A DNA stretch of 60,000 nt, from positions 492,001 to 552,000 of the forward strand of contig CAJNDS010001669.1 in NCBI GenBank assembly GCA_905221605.1, in the 5' to 3' direction. The notes under the pieces were generated by a model. It saw only the letters and a program-made list of their open reading frames with translations, was not told where the DNA came from and searched no databases. Position numbers and translations under genes: made by a program. Position 1 is the first letter of the stretch; every line of letters starts with the position of its first letter. Origin of the DNA: Symbiodinium natans. Lineage: Eukaryota > Sar > Dinophyceae > Suessiales > Symbiodiniaceae. Shown here piece after piece: positions 42,601 to 50,803 of the stretch.

Positions 42601-42981
42601 AGGAAAGTGAGTCCCAATGACGGTGAGAACTTGATTACCCATGGTGAGGATTTGTGCCCCGATGTATCTTGCGCCCTTGAAAGTGCGTAAGACTTGCTTA
42701 CACACCAACTTGTCGACGACAATCACTTGACCGAGGTACGAATCCAAGTCACTGGTGCCAAGGACAAAGAAATCACGCAAATCACTTTCCTCAGGAAGAA
42801 GATATTCATTTAATTCACCCATGGGCCTTGACGGCACAGACCCCAAACCCCCAACTTCCTGCAGGGCAACGGCGTCCCAACCTTCACCAATGAGTCCACT
42901 CCAGTCCCCGAAGTTGAAGATATCGCAGCCATGGATATTCCACGACCCTACCTCAAACAGGGTTCCAGCGTCATAGGCCAC
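39685..42981 (-). CDS. LINE ORF2: AP-type endonuclease plus reverse transcriptase
   Basis: The 1,098-residue open frame makes the enzyme that nicks the target and copies the element's RNA onto it. Residues about 8-245 form an exonuclease-endonuclease-phosphatase domain: WNIHG (14-18), QE (41-42), GDWNAD (160-165) and SDHDLVL (235-241) carry the expected Asn, Glu, Asp and His. Residues about 440-760 are the reverse transcriptase: GKSCGASGVSAEFLK (451-465), motif A VSLDVEAAFD (576-585), motif B QQGIQQGSSFSAQLF, and motif C YIDD (679-682) with catalytic Asp579, 681 and 682. GHVLRM (887-892) is a motif seen downstream of the RT in many LINEs. No RNase H is evident. The stop is TAG. The frame is open straight after the ORF1 TGA, and its first codon here is GTG; the first ATG is codon 54 (42820-42822), after two catalytic residues. 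The frame is intact, so activity is possible. Confidence 0.93.
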   Translation of the reverse strand: MAYDAGTLFEVGSWNIHGCDIFNFGDWSGLIGEGWDAVALQEVGGLGSVPSRPMGELNEYLLPEESDLRDFFVLGTSDLDSYLGQVIVVDKLVCKQVLRTFKGARYIGAQILTMGNQVLTVIGTHFPHGDNSDAQCSEALCDLQQGMYRFARDGCAVLLGDWNADPQDANNRYNMLFGALSLFGFRCHLTGESTWHGHRGGHQELDYAFLSRDFTSRMHQTSIKRASQARLELGSDHDLVLLAFMFPVPNPHPKKRRRPRKQGTRCGKWITLPQQLENGLVDPDWFAPQSVQVQSQIFADWAQQSSTRRPSLKYRDPPEVKELCRKRHLCAQPADRAEYSRRVLSARREARKQWLQALLRKAQAGDAAAIAYLRNRGRPPTDFATLWSAHSGRHEAAEAVEARMRCLYAPDPPPSDAALHKLEASLQAKCHDFKPFTADELAASVCKLKLGKSCGASGVSAEFLKGVRALPEGAALLLTHMNHMLSHGGLPEGYYKASLIPKCTQIRTAKDFRPINLIEAMAKLYTALLIRRIGDQLPVPQCQMAGCKGTQTLDAVSCCCHRLEREAKWGTSSVWVSLDVEAAFDSMSHWSVGSFLLEVCSDEVAWESLRLFQALRNPQLCFELFGHQWSMHQQQGIQQGSSFSAQLFAAVLARRMQQLFDVWRARGEQCLHDTYGLVYIDDILLNFFNASDAHRLLPEVAQALAELGLKLHEGKSQAMTSPSVFDAVVSSLPSGSMLARFTWDTSIVYLKRRLSHPNSAADTTNLLLRQCQRSFHGAWQSLQSIVCRIGWCNIVLVLQVMQRYIASTWLWLAPLLYPLVQYVRQVDIWQCTYTLNALNLYIPDAAPQSLAFALLRLRRRAVQSVVLTDRRWRWADSWLMRKWNYFGHVLRMHASHPARLSFFRCQGEQQQGAPWSSSLRWVKVMVQRLVGGSSLPTDEVLAVRAADRDWWAAKAPQVLEWYAYCPKIGTSNSWPCLRKLYSLCPSWLQLVYVQRLPEGFCLHWLSVEEGWMNLAVVEGSDACNSWETTLQHICMLSAPLVIQLHLGEELADSLLLFLHHLASRMWQQFQRILLFDILTALQISFLNSRVLPHGDMGA

Positions 42982-42990
42982 TTGTGAGGA

Positions 42991-44172
42991 TCAGTCTGTG
43001 TGTAGGGCCACTTCCACGTCGCCCAAGTCCTTTCCAGTGTACTCAGAGATGGCGGTGACATTAGCGTAAAAGCGAACGGTGACACCATCCTCACCCCTAA
43101 AGTTCACCGAGACTGCGCGGTCAGAGGCAGGAGCAAAAAGTGCAGCCATGGAGGGCCCAATTGCCCGCTTGTCTCCTGCCCACAGGAGCTGCCACTGCCA
43201 GTCCACTTCGATGCCTTTCTTACTGTCTTCGTCTGGGCACAGGGCCTCAAGCTTTCCAAGGAAGTGCCCCGTGACTTTGTTGCGCTGTCGTCTTTCCAAG
43301 GTACGATTTGGGCTCATCCAGATAAGCTGGCCAGCCGTCGTGGAGAACTTCTTGGAGCAGGCCGAGTGGATCTCATAGAACCTCTCTTTGGCAGCTTGGA
43401 AAGGAAGAACATCCAGATACACATGCGCGTTCCGTGTTCGTGGTCCTCTAACTTGCACCGACTTCACCGGGATCTGAGGGAAATTGCGCAGAAGAGCCCA
43501 AGCATCATCAAGCACGATCTGGCGTCGACTATCTGTCCCCCAGCCGCCCAAGACCAGGTGGTTGAAATCAGTATCCATTGTCTCCCCACCTGGCTGGTTT
43601 CGATGGCGGTCCGGAAGCTGGTCCCTAGCAGGAAGCCTCGCCGAAGGTTGACGATCTGGAGCTGAGCTGGATTGCCCCCTCTGCAGGTTCGAAAGGTTCG
43701 AAGGGGGAGGCGTCGCCTTCATCTTCATGACTTCATTCTGCAAGGCGTCCATCTGTTGTTGCATTGTGTCCATGCGATTCGAGTGTGCTGCATCCGAGGT
43801 TTCGATCTTGGTGCGGAGTTCTTGGAAGCCGCCTCCGAGCCTTGCAATCTGCTCAGAAAAAACCTCCTTCATGCTGGTGGCCCACGCGGGTTCTTGCTGT
43901 TGAGCCCTGAGCAAAATCTGAAGTTGAGCCTCTGCCGACATGGTTGAAAGGCCTGGGAGTGCAGTTGATTGAGCCCCCTCCAGCAAAGCAAGTGGCTCTG
44001 ATTCCCGTCCACTTGCTAAACTAGGCCCAAGCTTCGCCCTTTTGGGAGATTCTCCTCCGCTGGCCAAAGCTGGAGCACCATCATTGGCGGGATCAAGTTC
44101 ATCATCGCTGTCATCGGGTATCGGTATTGTACTCTGATGTGCCCCTTCAAGATCAGTCCCAATGCCCGCCAT
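42991..44172 (-). CDS. LINE ORF1: coiled-coil, putative RNA-binding chaperone
   Basis: A 393-residue protein from the first ATG at 44170-44172 (MAGIGTDLEG); the frame extends upstream only with non-ATG codons. The N-terminus is acidic (DDSDDELD) followed by ESPKRAKLG, which may be a nuclear signal. Roughly residues 80-155 are heptad-like (AEAQLQILLRAQQQ, then FQELRTKIE and MDTMQQQMDALQNEV), fitting a trimer-type coiled coil. A Pro/Ser/Arg/Gln linker follows, then a compact C-terminal part with LVLGGWG and VQVRGPRTRNAHVYLDVLPF that could be an RRM-like fold. LINE ORF1 proteins coat the element RNA; that role is inferred from position and architecture. It ends HTD-TGA in the same frame as ORF2. 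Confidence 0.85.
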   Translation of the reverse strand: MAGIGTDLEGAHQSTIPIPDDSDDELDPANDGAPALASGGESPKRAKLGPSLASGRESEPLALLEGAQSTALPGLSTMSAEAQLQILLRAQQQEPAWATSMKEVFSEQIARLGGGFQELRTKIETSDAAHSNRMDTMQQQMDALQNEVMKMKATPPPSNLSNLQRGQSSSAPDRQPSARLPARDQLPDRHRNQPGGETMDTDFNHLVLGGWGTDSRRQIVLDDAWALLRNFPQIPVKSVQVRGPRTRNAHVYLDVLPFQAAKERFYEIHSACSKKFSTTAGQLIWMSPNRTLERRQRNKVTGHFLGKLEALCPDEDSKKGIEVDWQWQLLWAGDKRAIGPSMAALFAPASDRAVSVNFRGEDGVTVRFYANVTAISEYTGKDLGDVEVALHTD

Positions 44173-44221
44173 GAGCCCTCTACTTGGAACCCCACTCACA
44201 ACTCAAACCAATCCTCGAGCC

Positions 44222-44233
44222 GAGCCAAAATGG
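44222..44233 (-). other. relict (truncated) spliced leader
   Basis: Minus strand CCATTTTGGCTC directly follows the complete leader. It equals the leader from the base after its internal TAG, the product expected when an older genomic leader copy serves as acceptor for a new round of trans-splicing. Confidence 0.85.
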
Positions 44234-44255
44234 CTTGAGCCAAAATGGCTACGGA
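44234..44255 (-). other. dinoflagellate spliced leader (DinoSL) sequence at LINE 5' end
   Basis: Read on the minus strand: T, then CCGTAGCCATTTTGGCTC, then AAG. This is the conserved 22-nt leader that dinoflagellates add to nuclear mRNAs by trans-splicing. It sits exactly at the junction with the telomere-type repeats, so the inserted copy was reverse transcribed from a trans-spliced RNA all the way to its cap end. The first T could be from the leader or the flank. Confidence 0.95.
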
Positions 44256-44305
44256 ACCCTGAACCCTAAACCCTAAACCCTGAACCCTGAACCCTAGACC
44301 CTATG
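44255..44305 (-). repeat. CCCTAAA/CCCTGAA tract on the 5' side of the LINE
   Basis: About seven units, several CCCTGAA, starting at the leader boundary. Confidence 0.93.
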
Positions 44306-44408
44306 GGTTCGTATGAACCTTCACAGCGTGGTGATTCTTCATGCCCGACCATCCCGCCTAAACCCGTTAAAGGTACACTCCGTGATTGAGGGGTTTTGGG
44401 CTCTCTTC

Positions 44409-44516
44409 GGCAGCCCCGTAACCCTCTGATAACGAGGTTACCCTTTTTTGGGGGTTGGCTACTTTAGAAAGGAACCCAGACCGAAAAAAGGGTATAAAGG
44501 GTTCCACTTGGCTGCC
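44409..44516. mobile_element. MITE family F copy 1
   Basis: GGCAGCCCCGTAACC at the left and GGTTCCACTTGGCTGCC at the right are inverted repeats. The interior has TTTTTTGGGGGTTGGCTACTT, shared with 49450-49558. Confidence 0.75.
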
Positions 44517-44528
44517 AAAAAGCCTAGA

Positions 44529-44715
44529 CCCTAAACCCAAACCCCAAACCCAAAACCCTAAACCCAAAACCCAAAACCCTAAACCCTCTCTGGGTTATTG
44601 GGTGAAAAAGCCGCTGAGCTGCCGCCTCATAAGGATGGCTTCGGTAGAAGTGCGACGCGGCGAGGGGTTTAGGGTTTAGGGTTTAGGGTTTAGGGTTTAG
44701 GGTTTAGGGTTTAGG
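44529..44715. repeat. CCCAAAA/CCCTAAA tract, spacer, then TTTAGGG tract
   Basis: Reverse tract with many CCCAAAC units (44529-44587), about 80 bp of spacer, then seven forward units (44667-44715). Confidence 0.88.
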
Positions 44716-45317
44716 GGAGCATTCGGGGTCAAACAAAGGGACGTTTCCGAAGCCATGCCGTGAACCAAAGGGACGTGTGTTGGCGAAATACTTGCTACAA
44801 GTTAATCCCTTCCCCCTAATATTAAACGGGTGTGCCACCCCCCCCCCCTAATAGGAAACCGAAATGTGTTTTTTTTACAATTCGGGGGGGTGTTTTTATC
44901 CAAATGTCATGTAGGGTTGAAGATGGTTGAAGTAATTAATGACCTAACCCTGAGAGCGTAGAGAGGGAGCTCCACTCAGGCAGCACAGCAAGGCTCAGAC
45001 ACAGGCTTTGGCCGGAACCTCCCCCCCCCCCCTAATTCGGAATGGTGTTTAAAAGGCGGGCTCGGTTTCGGGAGGATTTTCCGGAATGTGTTTTTATAAG
45101 TAGGGGGGCGTTTAGCAAAAGGGGGAAGGGATTTTCCCTTATAACAAGGGTTTAGGGTTTAGGGGTTTAGAGTTTAGAGTTTAGGGACACTTTTTGAGTC
45201 AGGAACCCTGAGCCCCAAACCCCAAACCCCAAACCCTAAGTCCTGGACGGGGCGGTTCTGTTCAGATTGTTTCAGTATGAGGTCTGAACATGGACTGCTA
45301 TGGCATTCAGGACTTGG

Positions 45318-45320
<3 letters not shown>
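44716..45320. other. spacer, no gene recognised
   Basis: Contains poly-C runs (44838-44848, 45020-45032), a poly-T stretch and short telomere-type tracts (45149-45185 +, 45200-45240 -). GGGTGTGCCACCCC and TTTTTATCC repeats appear irregular. Confidence 0.45.

Positions 45321-45373
<53 letters not shown>
45321..45373. repeat. 53-base G homopolymer
   Basis: An uninterrupted G run. True length is uncertain because such runs are hard to sequence. Confidence 0.95.
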
Positions 45374-45374
<1 letters not shown>

Positions 45375-45462
45375 GGAGGATCGAACGCCCACTCAATTCC
45401 AAAAAACCCCGATACCCTGTTCTTCAGGCATCCACCGAATCTGCATGCAAAACCGTAATGCA

Positions 45463-46075
45463 GGGTTTAGGGTTTAGGGTTTAGGGTTCCCTGTTTCCTA
45501 AGCTAAGGGATCGAGCGATGTGGTTTCGACGTTGTCACAACTCCACGCTTGTGTGCGTGATGCCTCGCCACTCACCTCTTGAGCACTTCTGCTTTGTACA
45601 TCTCTTCCCCAGCAGCCCACTGCACCCCTTTGAAGGCATATACCCAAAGAAGCAACCTTATCAGGGGCCCGCAGATGGTGTAGGAAACCCTGAACCCTGA
45701 ACCCCAAACCTTGTAGTCCTAAAAGCAGGGCATTGGGCTCCTTGGGCCGTGGGCCCCAAAATTCCTTCCTCATCTGCCAAGACTGGGGCTCAAGTTGCCA
45801 CTATTCGCAGCAAATGCCACTGAACAGTTCACTAGTCAACTGGCTTTCACGGCAAGCGGGTTACCTCAGAGCATGCGTCGTTGAGGAAATGCCCTACAAT
45901 GAAACTTAGACCCACCACGCCGTGCAAGCCTAAACCCTAAACCCTAAACCCTAAACCCCACACACCTCTGAAACATTTTGCAAGGGAAAGGCTGCTCCAG
46001 CTGCGTAAAAGGGTGCTCCTCCCTTTCAAGTCTAGGGAGCTACGCCTTGCAGTCAAAGCTGCTCAGAAAGACATA
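45463..46075. other. mosaic spacer
   Basis: TTTAGGG at 45463-45490 and CCCTAAA at 45931-45958 with unique sequence between. Two overlapping antisense ORFs (45498-45773) have no domain. Confidence 0.45.
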
Positions 46076-46272
46076 GTTTAGGGTTTAGGGTTTAGGCAGG
46101 GCTTAGGGGTTTAGAGGTTTAGGGGTTTAGGGGTTAGGGGCTTAGGGGCTTAGGGGCTTAGGGGTTTAGGGTCTTAGGGGTTTAGGGGTTTAGGGGTTCA
46201 GGGCTTCAGGGCTACTGTTTAGGGTTGGGGTTTAAGGTTTGGGGGTTGGGGGTTTAGGGGTTTAGGGTTACT
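46076..46272 (+). repeat. TTTAGGGG/CTTAGGGG eight-base tract
   Basis: Mostly eight-base units with a run of three GGGGCTTA, then degenerate variants. Confidence 0.92.
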
Positions 46273-46539
46273 GTAAACCCCTTTTCGCCTCCGAGCAGTG
46301 TGAGGAGTACCCACAGAGCCCAACACCCCTTACCCTGAACCATATCGAGAGACTTACTACGACTTACTCATTAACTAAGCGGAGCATTGCGCCCATAAAT
46401 AAGGATCTCTTTCAGGGAACATGTCTTGAAGGAACACTCTACGGGCCGGGAACGTTTACTGTAGGATATATAAGGTTTAGGAATTAGGGTTCGGGTTTAG
46501 GGTTTAGGGTTAGGGTTTAGGGTTCATGAAGACAGCCTC

Positions 46540-47094
46540 TCCGATGCACGCGGACGGGGTTTTGAAACACTCCTAGGACATCTGCACAATATCCCAGCGT
46601 GTGAACTTCCACAAGACATGTTGTGATGCTCTGTACAATCATGGCTTGCAGCACAATAGGAAGCCAAGGCTTTGCGGTTTAGGGTTTGGGGTCTACGGTT
46701 TAGGGTTTAGGGTGCAGAGTGTCGGGTTTAAGGTCGAGGGTTTACGCTGCAGTGCTCAAGCTTATCTTTCACAGGAGGCTGTTCTTGCAAGCAGAAGGAG
46801 GCACATGTGACATACATGTCGTACTTCGAAAGGGGTCTTTGGTGGCATCCAAGGCTGCCAAAGTGCTTCAGAAGCTTCAAATGTGGCGATCAAGCCCACC
46901 ATGCATTCTGCATCATCCACGGTGGCTTGATGTTAAAGCCGCATGAAGCTGTCGCCAGCCACACGCACACAAGTTGATCCTTCAACAACCAGAGAGCACG
47001 ATACTCCTGAGTTTTAGGGTTGCACCTCAAACCATCTAGTGGTCCTTCCTATGATGTAGGTATATCCCTAAACCCTAACCCTAAACCCCAAAGC
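46540..47094. other. spacer, no gene recognised
   Basis: The sequence from 46755 to 46948 has a coding-like feel (TTCACAGGAGGCTGTTCTTG) and ORFs at 46601-46810 and 46719-46946, but no domain is recognised and the first half consists partly of telomeric units. Confidence 0.35.
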
Positions 47095-47481
47095 CTAAAG
47101 CCTAAACCCTAAGCCAATCAAGGAGTAGTACGCTCGTCTCAAGTTACGCTGTCCATTCCTGCTCTCACCGTGACAAGAAGCCATACATCCGGTACATACT
47201 CCACCATGCCAAGCACGTGGCGCTGCAGCCCCTAGTAGGTTTAGCTCAACAATAAAAGTATTCCAGGAAGATTTATGCACAATGATGAAAATTTACAGAT
47301 GAAGGTAACCCCCCCCCAATAAAAAAACTCTACTACTTTAGATCCTCGATTCCCGGGCCTAGCCTTTTGGAGACATGATGGGGTTTAGGGTATAGGGTTT
47401 AGGGTTTAGGGTGGCCTTTGCTCTACCTTGTTGTGAAGGCTGGTTGATGTCTCTCAAGCTCTTCACGAAACGCCTGAGCAA

Positions 47482-47634
47482 CCCAGAGAGCCCAATGCCC
47501 TAAATTCGGGAATGAGTACACTTTAACCCATTTAGGGTTTAGGGTTTAGGGTTTTATGGGTTAGGGTTTAGGGTGTAAGGATCCTTATTCTGAGTAAATC
47601 TGAACTGCTTTCGAAGGGTGCTGGGCTCTCTGGG
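47482..47634. mobile_element. MITE family H copy with telomere-type insert
   Basis: CCCAGAGAGCCCAATGCCC at the left, GGGTGCTGGGCTCTCTGGG at the right, and TTTAGGG units (47529-47576) in the middle. Confidence 0.75.
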
Positions 47635-47819
47635 AATGCTTGGGTGCCAAATCACGTCCGTGTCCTACTCCTCCGCTGCTCAACCCTAAACCCTAAACCC
47701 TAAACCCTATGACCCTAATCTGTACTGTAAAAGTCTATACCCAGCTTCGACTCACAGGGCTGGCGCGACGAGCTCGTCCACTCTCAGCCTCTCCGCTGCC
47801 ACCTTGTTGAGAGGGTTTT

Positions 47820-48105
47820 CGGGTTTAGGGTGTGGGGGGGGGGTTACGGGTTTAGGGGTTTGAGGGTTTAGGGCTAGGGTTTAGGGTTTAGGGGTTTGAG
47901 GGTTTAGGGCTAGGGTTTAGGGTTTAGGATTAGGGTTTAGGGTTGAAGGGCTTATGCATGCTGTCTGCGGACGGGCTGAAGGGTTTGTGTGTTTAGGGTT
48001 GAAGGGTGAGGGCTGCAGGGTTCAAGGGTTTAGGGTGTAAGGTTTAAGATCCAAGGCTTGAGGTTCAGGGAGCTTAAACCCTAAACCCTAAATCCTAAAC
48101 CCTAA
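47820..48105. repeat. telomere-type tracts with a 45-bp duplicated segment
   Basis: TTTAGGGGTTTGAGGGTTTA plus GGGCTAGGG is repeated at 47850 and 47888; degenerate GGGTTGAAGGG units follow, then a reverse tract (48076-48105). Confidence 0.85.
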
Positions 48106-48341
48106 CAGGATGACAGCATGGAAGTGGGAATTTAGGGCGTTAAGCCCGAAACCCCAAAGGGAGAAAAGTTGGGTGCATGCCTGCGTAAGCAGGGGGTGGG
48201 AAAAATAGAACAACCCAACCTTTCTGGTTGTGGTGGCTCCAACTTCAATATACGCCGCCGCGACATATGCCGCCCCTCACACACTTTCTGGGTGTGTTGG
48301 GCAACCATCTCCGCATGAAATCTACAGCCGCGGCGAGAAGC

Positions 48342-48420
48342 CCTAAACCCTAAACCCTAAACCCTAAACCCTAAACCCTAAACCCTAAACCCTAAACCCT
48401 ACACCCTAAACCCTAAACCC
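48342..48420 (-). repeat. CCCTAAA tract, about 11 units
   Basis: Nearly perfect with one CCCTACA. Confidence 0.95.
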
Positions 48421-48529
48421 CGACCCAATAGCAAGCAACGGGCGCCCCCACGTTGTGCAGCTTGCGGCTCTGATCCTCCACAAAGTAGCTTCCTGCATGT
48501 GGGGGGCTCATCGAAACAATTGAGATGGA

Positions 48530-48620
48530 GTGTTTAGGGTTTAGGGTTTAGGGTTTAGGGTTTAGGGTTTAGGGCTTAGGGTTTAGGGTTTAGGGTTTAG
48601 GGTTTCGGGTTTCGGGTTTA
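48530..48620 (+). repeat. TTTAGGG tract, about 12 units
   Basis: Includes one GGGCTTA and two TTTCGGG near the end. Confidence 0.95.
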
Positions 48621-48635
48621 GGGAATTGAGATCAT

Positions 48636-48749
48636 AAACTGCTGTTTGCTTAAGAATCCCCAAAAAATGAAAAGTAATCATCCCTATATCACCCCAAATA
48701 AGGAATAATATTTTGCATTTTTCCGGAGTTCTTAAGCAATTAGTAGTGA
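48636..48749 (+). mobile_element. MITE family C copy
   Basis: AACTGCTGTTTGCTTAAGAA at the left and GAGTTCTTAAGCAATTAGTAG at the right; interior ATCATCCCTATATCACCCCA. Same family as 23182. Confidence 0.72.
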
Positions 48750-48967
48750 AGTGTTCAGGGTTTGGGCCTCTTTTAGGGGTTTCGGGCTCAGCGTCTGAGG
48801 ATAAACTGGGCCAGGCAGGCCCAAACGTGCCCCGCAATGTCGACCAACGCCCGTGTGCTCTGTGACTCTGTGACTTTAAAGATCCCGTCAGATGATGCTG
48901 GAGTCCATCATAATTCCTGACATTCACAAACCACAAAACCTAAGCCGCCCCAAGCTCTACAAGCCTC

Positions 48968-49095
48968 AAACCCTAAACCCTAAACCCTAAACCCTAAACC
49001 CTAAACCCTAAACCCTAAACCCTAAACCCTAAACCCCAACCCTAAATTCTACAAACCCTTAAACCCATACTCCCCACAAACCCTAAACCCGAAAC
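48968..49095 (-). repeat. CCCTAAA tract
   Basis: About ten perfect units followed by decayed ones. Confidence 0.93.
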
Positions 49096-49116
49096 TCTCT
49101 ACAAAACCCCAAACTT

Positions 49117-49210
49117 GGGATGTTCCCCCTTATCCTAACGGTCCTTGATAGGGATTATAGTAACCCCCCCCGCCCCTATTAAAGGACTGTTAGTATAAGT
49201 CGGGAAAGTC
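49117..49210. mobile_element. MITE family B copy
   Basis: GGGATGTTCCCCCTTATCCT..ACGGTCCTTGATAGGGATTA at the left and AAAGGACTGTTAGTATAAGT at the right. The last bases are diverged and run into a CCCTAAA tract. Confidence 0.7.
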
Positions 49211-49341
49211 CCTAAACCCTAAACCCGAAACTCTCCAGAAACCCTAAACCCTAAACCCTAAACCCTAAACCCTGCGTTGCGAGTCGCGGCCTTCGCCTGC
49301 CTTGCCGCTCACCACGCCCCGCCATCCTCTGCGGCTGAAGG

Positions 49342-49423
49342 GGGTTTAGGGTTTAGGGTTTAGGGTTTAGGGTTTAGGGTTTAGGGTTTAGGGTTTAGGG
49401 TTTAGGGTTTAGGGTTTAGGGCT
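49342..49423 (+). repeat. TTTAGGG tract, about 11 units
   Basis: Perfect heptamers. Confidence 0.95.
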
Positions 49424-49449
49424 CCAGAAAACCCAAACTTCTGCTTCCT

Positions 49450-49558
49450 GGTAGCCCAGTAACCATACGAAAACAAGGGCACCGTTTTTGGGGCCGGCTA
49501 CTTTATAAGGGAACCTTGAAACAAAAACTGCAGGGGTAGTTGGTGCCACTGGGCTGCT
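49450..49558. mobile_element. MITE family F copy 2
   Basis: GGTAGCCCAGTAACC at the left and GGTGCCACTGGGCTGCT at the right; interior TTTTTGGGGCCGGCTACTTT. Confidence 0.75.
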
Positions 49559-49572
49559 AAGCTTCTGATTCC

Positions 49573-49625
49573 CTAAACCCTAAACCCTAAACCCTAAACC
49601 CTAAACCCTAAACCCTAAACCCTTA
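49573..49625 (-). repeat. CCCTAAA tract
   Basis: About seven perfect units. Confidence 0.94.
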
Positions 49626-49725
49626 AGGTTGCAAGGACTTGGGGCTTCGGGGTGTTGCCGCAATCACGCGAAGCAGTATGCCTGGCATCACTGGGTCCAT
49701 CTGAGCCCCGGCTGCAAAAAAGGGA

Positions 49726-49812
49726 GGGTTTAGGGTTTAGGGTTTAGGGTTTAGGGTTTAGGGTTTAGGGTTTAGGGTTTAGGGTTTAGGGTTAGGGTTT
49801 AGGGTTTAGGGT
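49726..49812 (+). repeat. TTTAGGG tract, about 12 units
   Basis: One unit lacks a T. Confidence 0.95.
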
Positions 49813-49879
49813 CACAAGTACTTCAACTAAAGGCACGCAAGTCTGTCTAGTTGACATAGGTATAGCATTACTGTAAAAA

Positions 49880-49900
49880 CTACCCATGAACCTCCAAGTA
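49880..49900 (+). mobile_element. right terminus of MITE A
   Basis: CTACCCATGAACCTCCAAGTA with no left partner. Confidence 0.65.
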
Positions 49901-50029
49901 AACCTTACAACCTTTGACTGCGTGTGTCTGCCAGTTCCAGCGGCTTCACTCCCCAAGCACCAGTACTAGCGAGTTAAGGACCTGACCACGAACTAAGGAG
50001 CATTTCCTAGTCGATTGAGGGGTTTAGGG

Positions 50030-50517
50030 CCCTAAGCCCCAAGCCCGCTGGCAGACTCTACTCGTACAACGCCGAGGAATGCAAAACCAAGCCTATGAAA
50101 CCGCTTAACTAGTCTTCGAACGCGAGAAACCGTCTCGTCCGACACAATTGAGACAGTCCGGCCACGGAGACAGAGCGCGTCGCCCAGCATCTTGAGAAAC
50201 ACTGCGAAGGATGCAGCGGTACGCGTAGCAAGAAAACAGCGAGGCCTTGGACTCACAAGGTGCGTATTGCACAGGATAGTGTCCCTGCTGCTGCAGACGC
50301 ACGCAACATGGGGTCACAACACCCCGAGTCTGGGACCAGTTTCGGGCATAGTGAACAAGGAAAGCGCAGGCTCTGTGCGCGAAACGGCCTTGTGTCGTGT
50401 CGTTATGAGAGCAACGGCATTGTCATGGATGGACATGGCCAAAGCATGCTCCGTGACACTGCGCGTTTGGGTCAACCTCGTGGCAGTGGCCACGGAGGTC
50501 GGAGCAACTCCTTTTAA
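50030..50517. other. unique spacer, no gene recognised
   Basis: Free of telomere-type units. ORFs on both strands (50192-50563 plus, 50032-50317 minus) have no domain I can name. It borders a TAA microsatellite. Confidence 0.4.
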
Positions 50518-50607
50518 TTATAATAATACTGAAGTAGTAATAATAATAATAATAATGATTTAGTAGTAATAATAATAACTACTAACAATAATAATAACAA
50601 CAACAAT
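50518..50607. repeat. (TAA/AAT)n microsatellite
   Basis: Irregular AATAAT and AACAAC triplets. They create the poly-Leu ORF on the minus strand. Confidence 0.9.
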
Positions 50608-50767
50608 TGCTGGTTCTGACGCACGATGACACTGCGCTTAAGATTTTGTTTCGTGCTCGCAAGCTCGCGCGAGAGATGACAAACTGATAGAGAAGGCTTC
50701 TCTGTCAAGCTGTCTACTCGGGGATCACGTGGATCAGTTGCGGTTTGGAGTTTAGGAGGCTTCACCC

Positions 50768-50803
50768 TACTTGGAGGTGCATGGGCAGTCATAACAAGGG
50801 TTC
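50768..50803 (+). mobile_element. left-end fragment of MITE A
   Basis: TACTTGGAGGTGCATGGGCA, then unrelated sequence. Confidence 0.55.

Larger units (their letters stand above)
39603..44254 (-). mobile_element. LINE (non-LTR retrotransposon), near-complete, inserted in telomere-type repeats
   Basis: The element reads on the minus strand. Order: spliced-leader 5' end (44254), short 5' UTR, ORF1 (44172-42991), in-frame TGA, ORF2 (to 39685), and a 3' UTR of about 80 bp ending GCTCAAAA near 39603. AACCCTGAACCCT lies on both sides (39590-39602 and 44255-44267) and is a plausible 13-bp target-site duplication, though both flanks are telomere-type repeat, which weakens that inference. It is the longest stretch in the window without telomeric units, consistent with a recent insertion. 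Length is about 4.65 kb. The apurinic-endonuclease type of LINE is established by the ORF2 domains. Insertion into telomeric repeats recalls SART and TRAS of silkworm, but one copy cannot prove target choice. Confidence 0.88.

Noticed and set aside
45174-45484. Poly-Pro / poly-Gly ORFs
   Set aside because: Translations of the 53-base G homopolymer.
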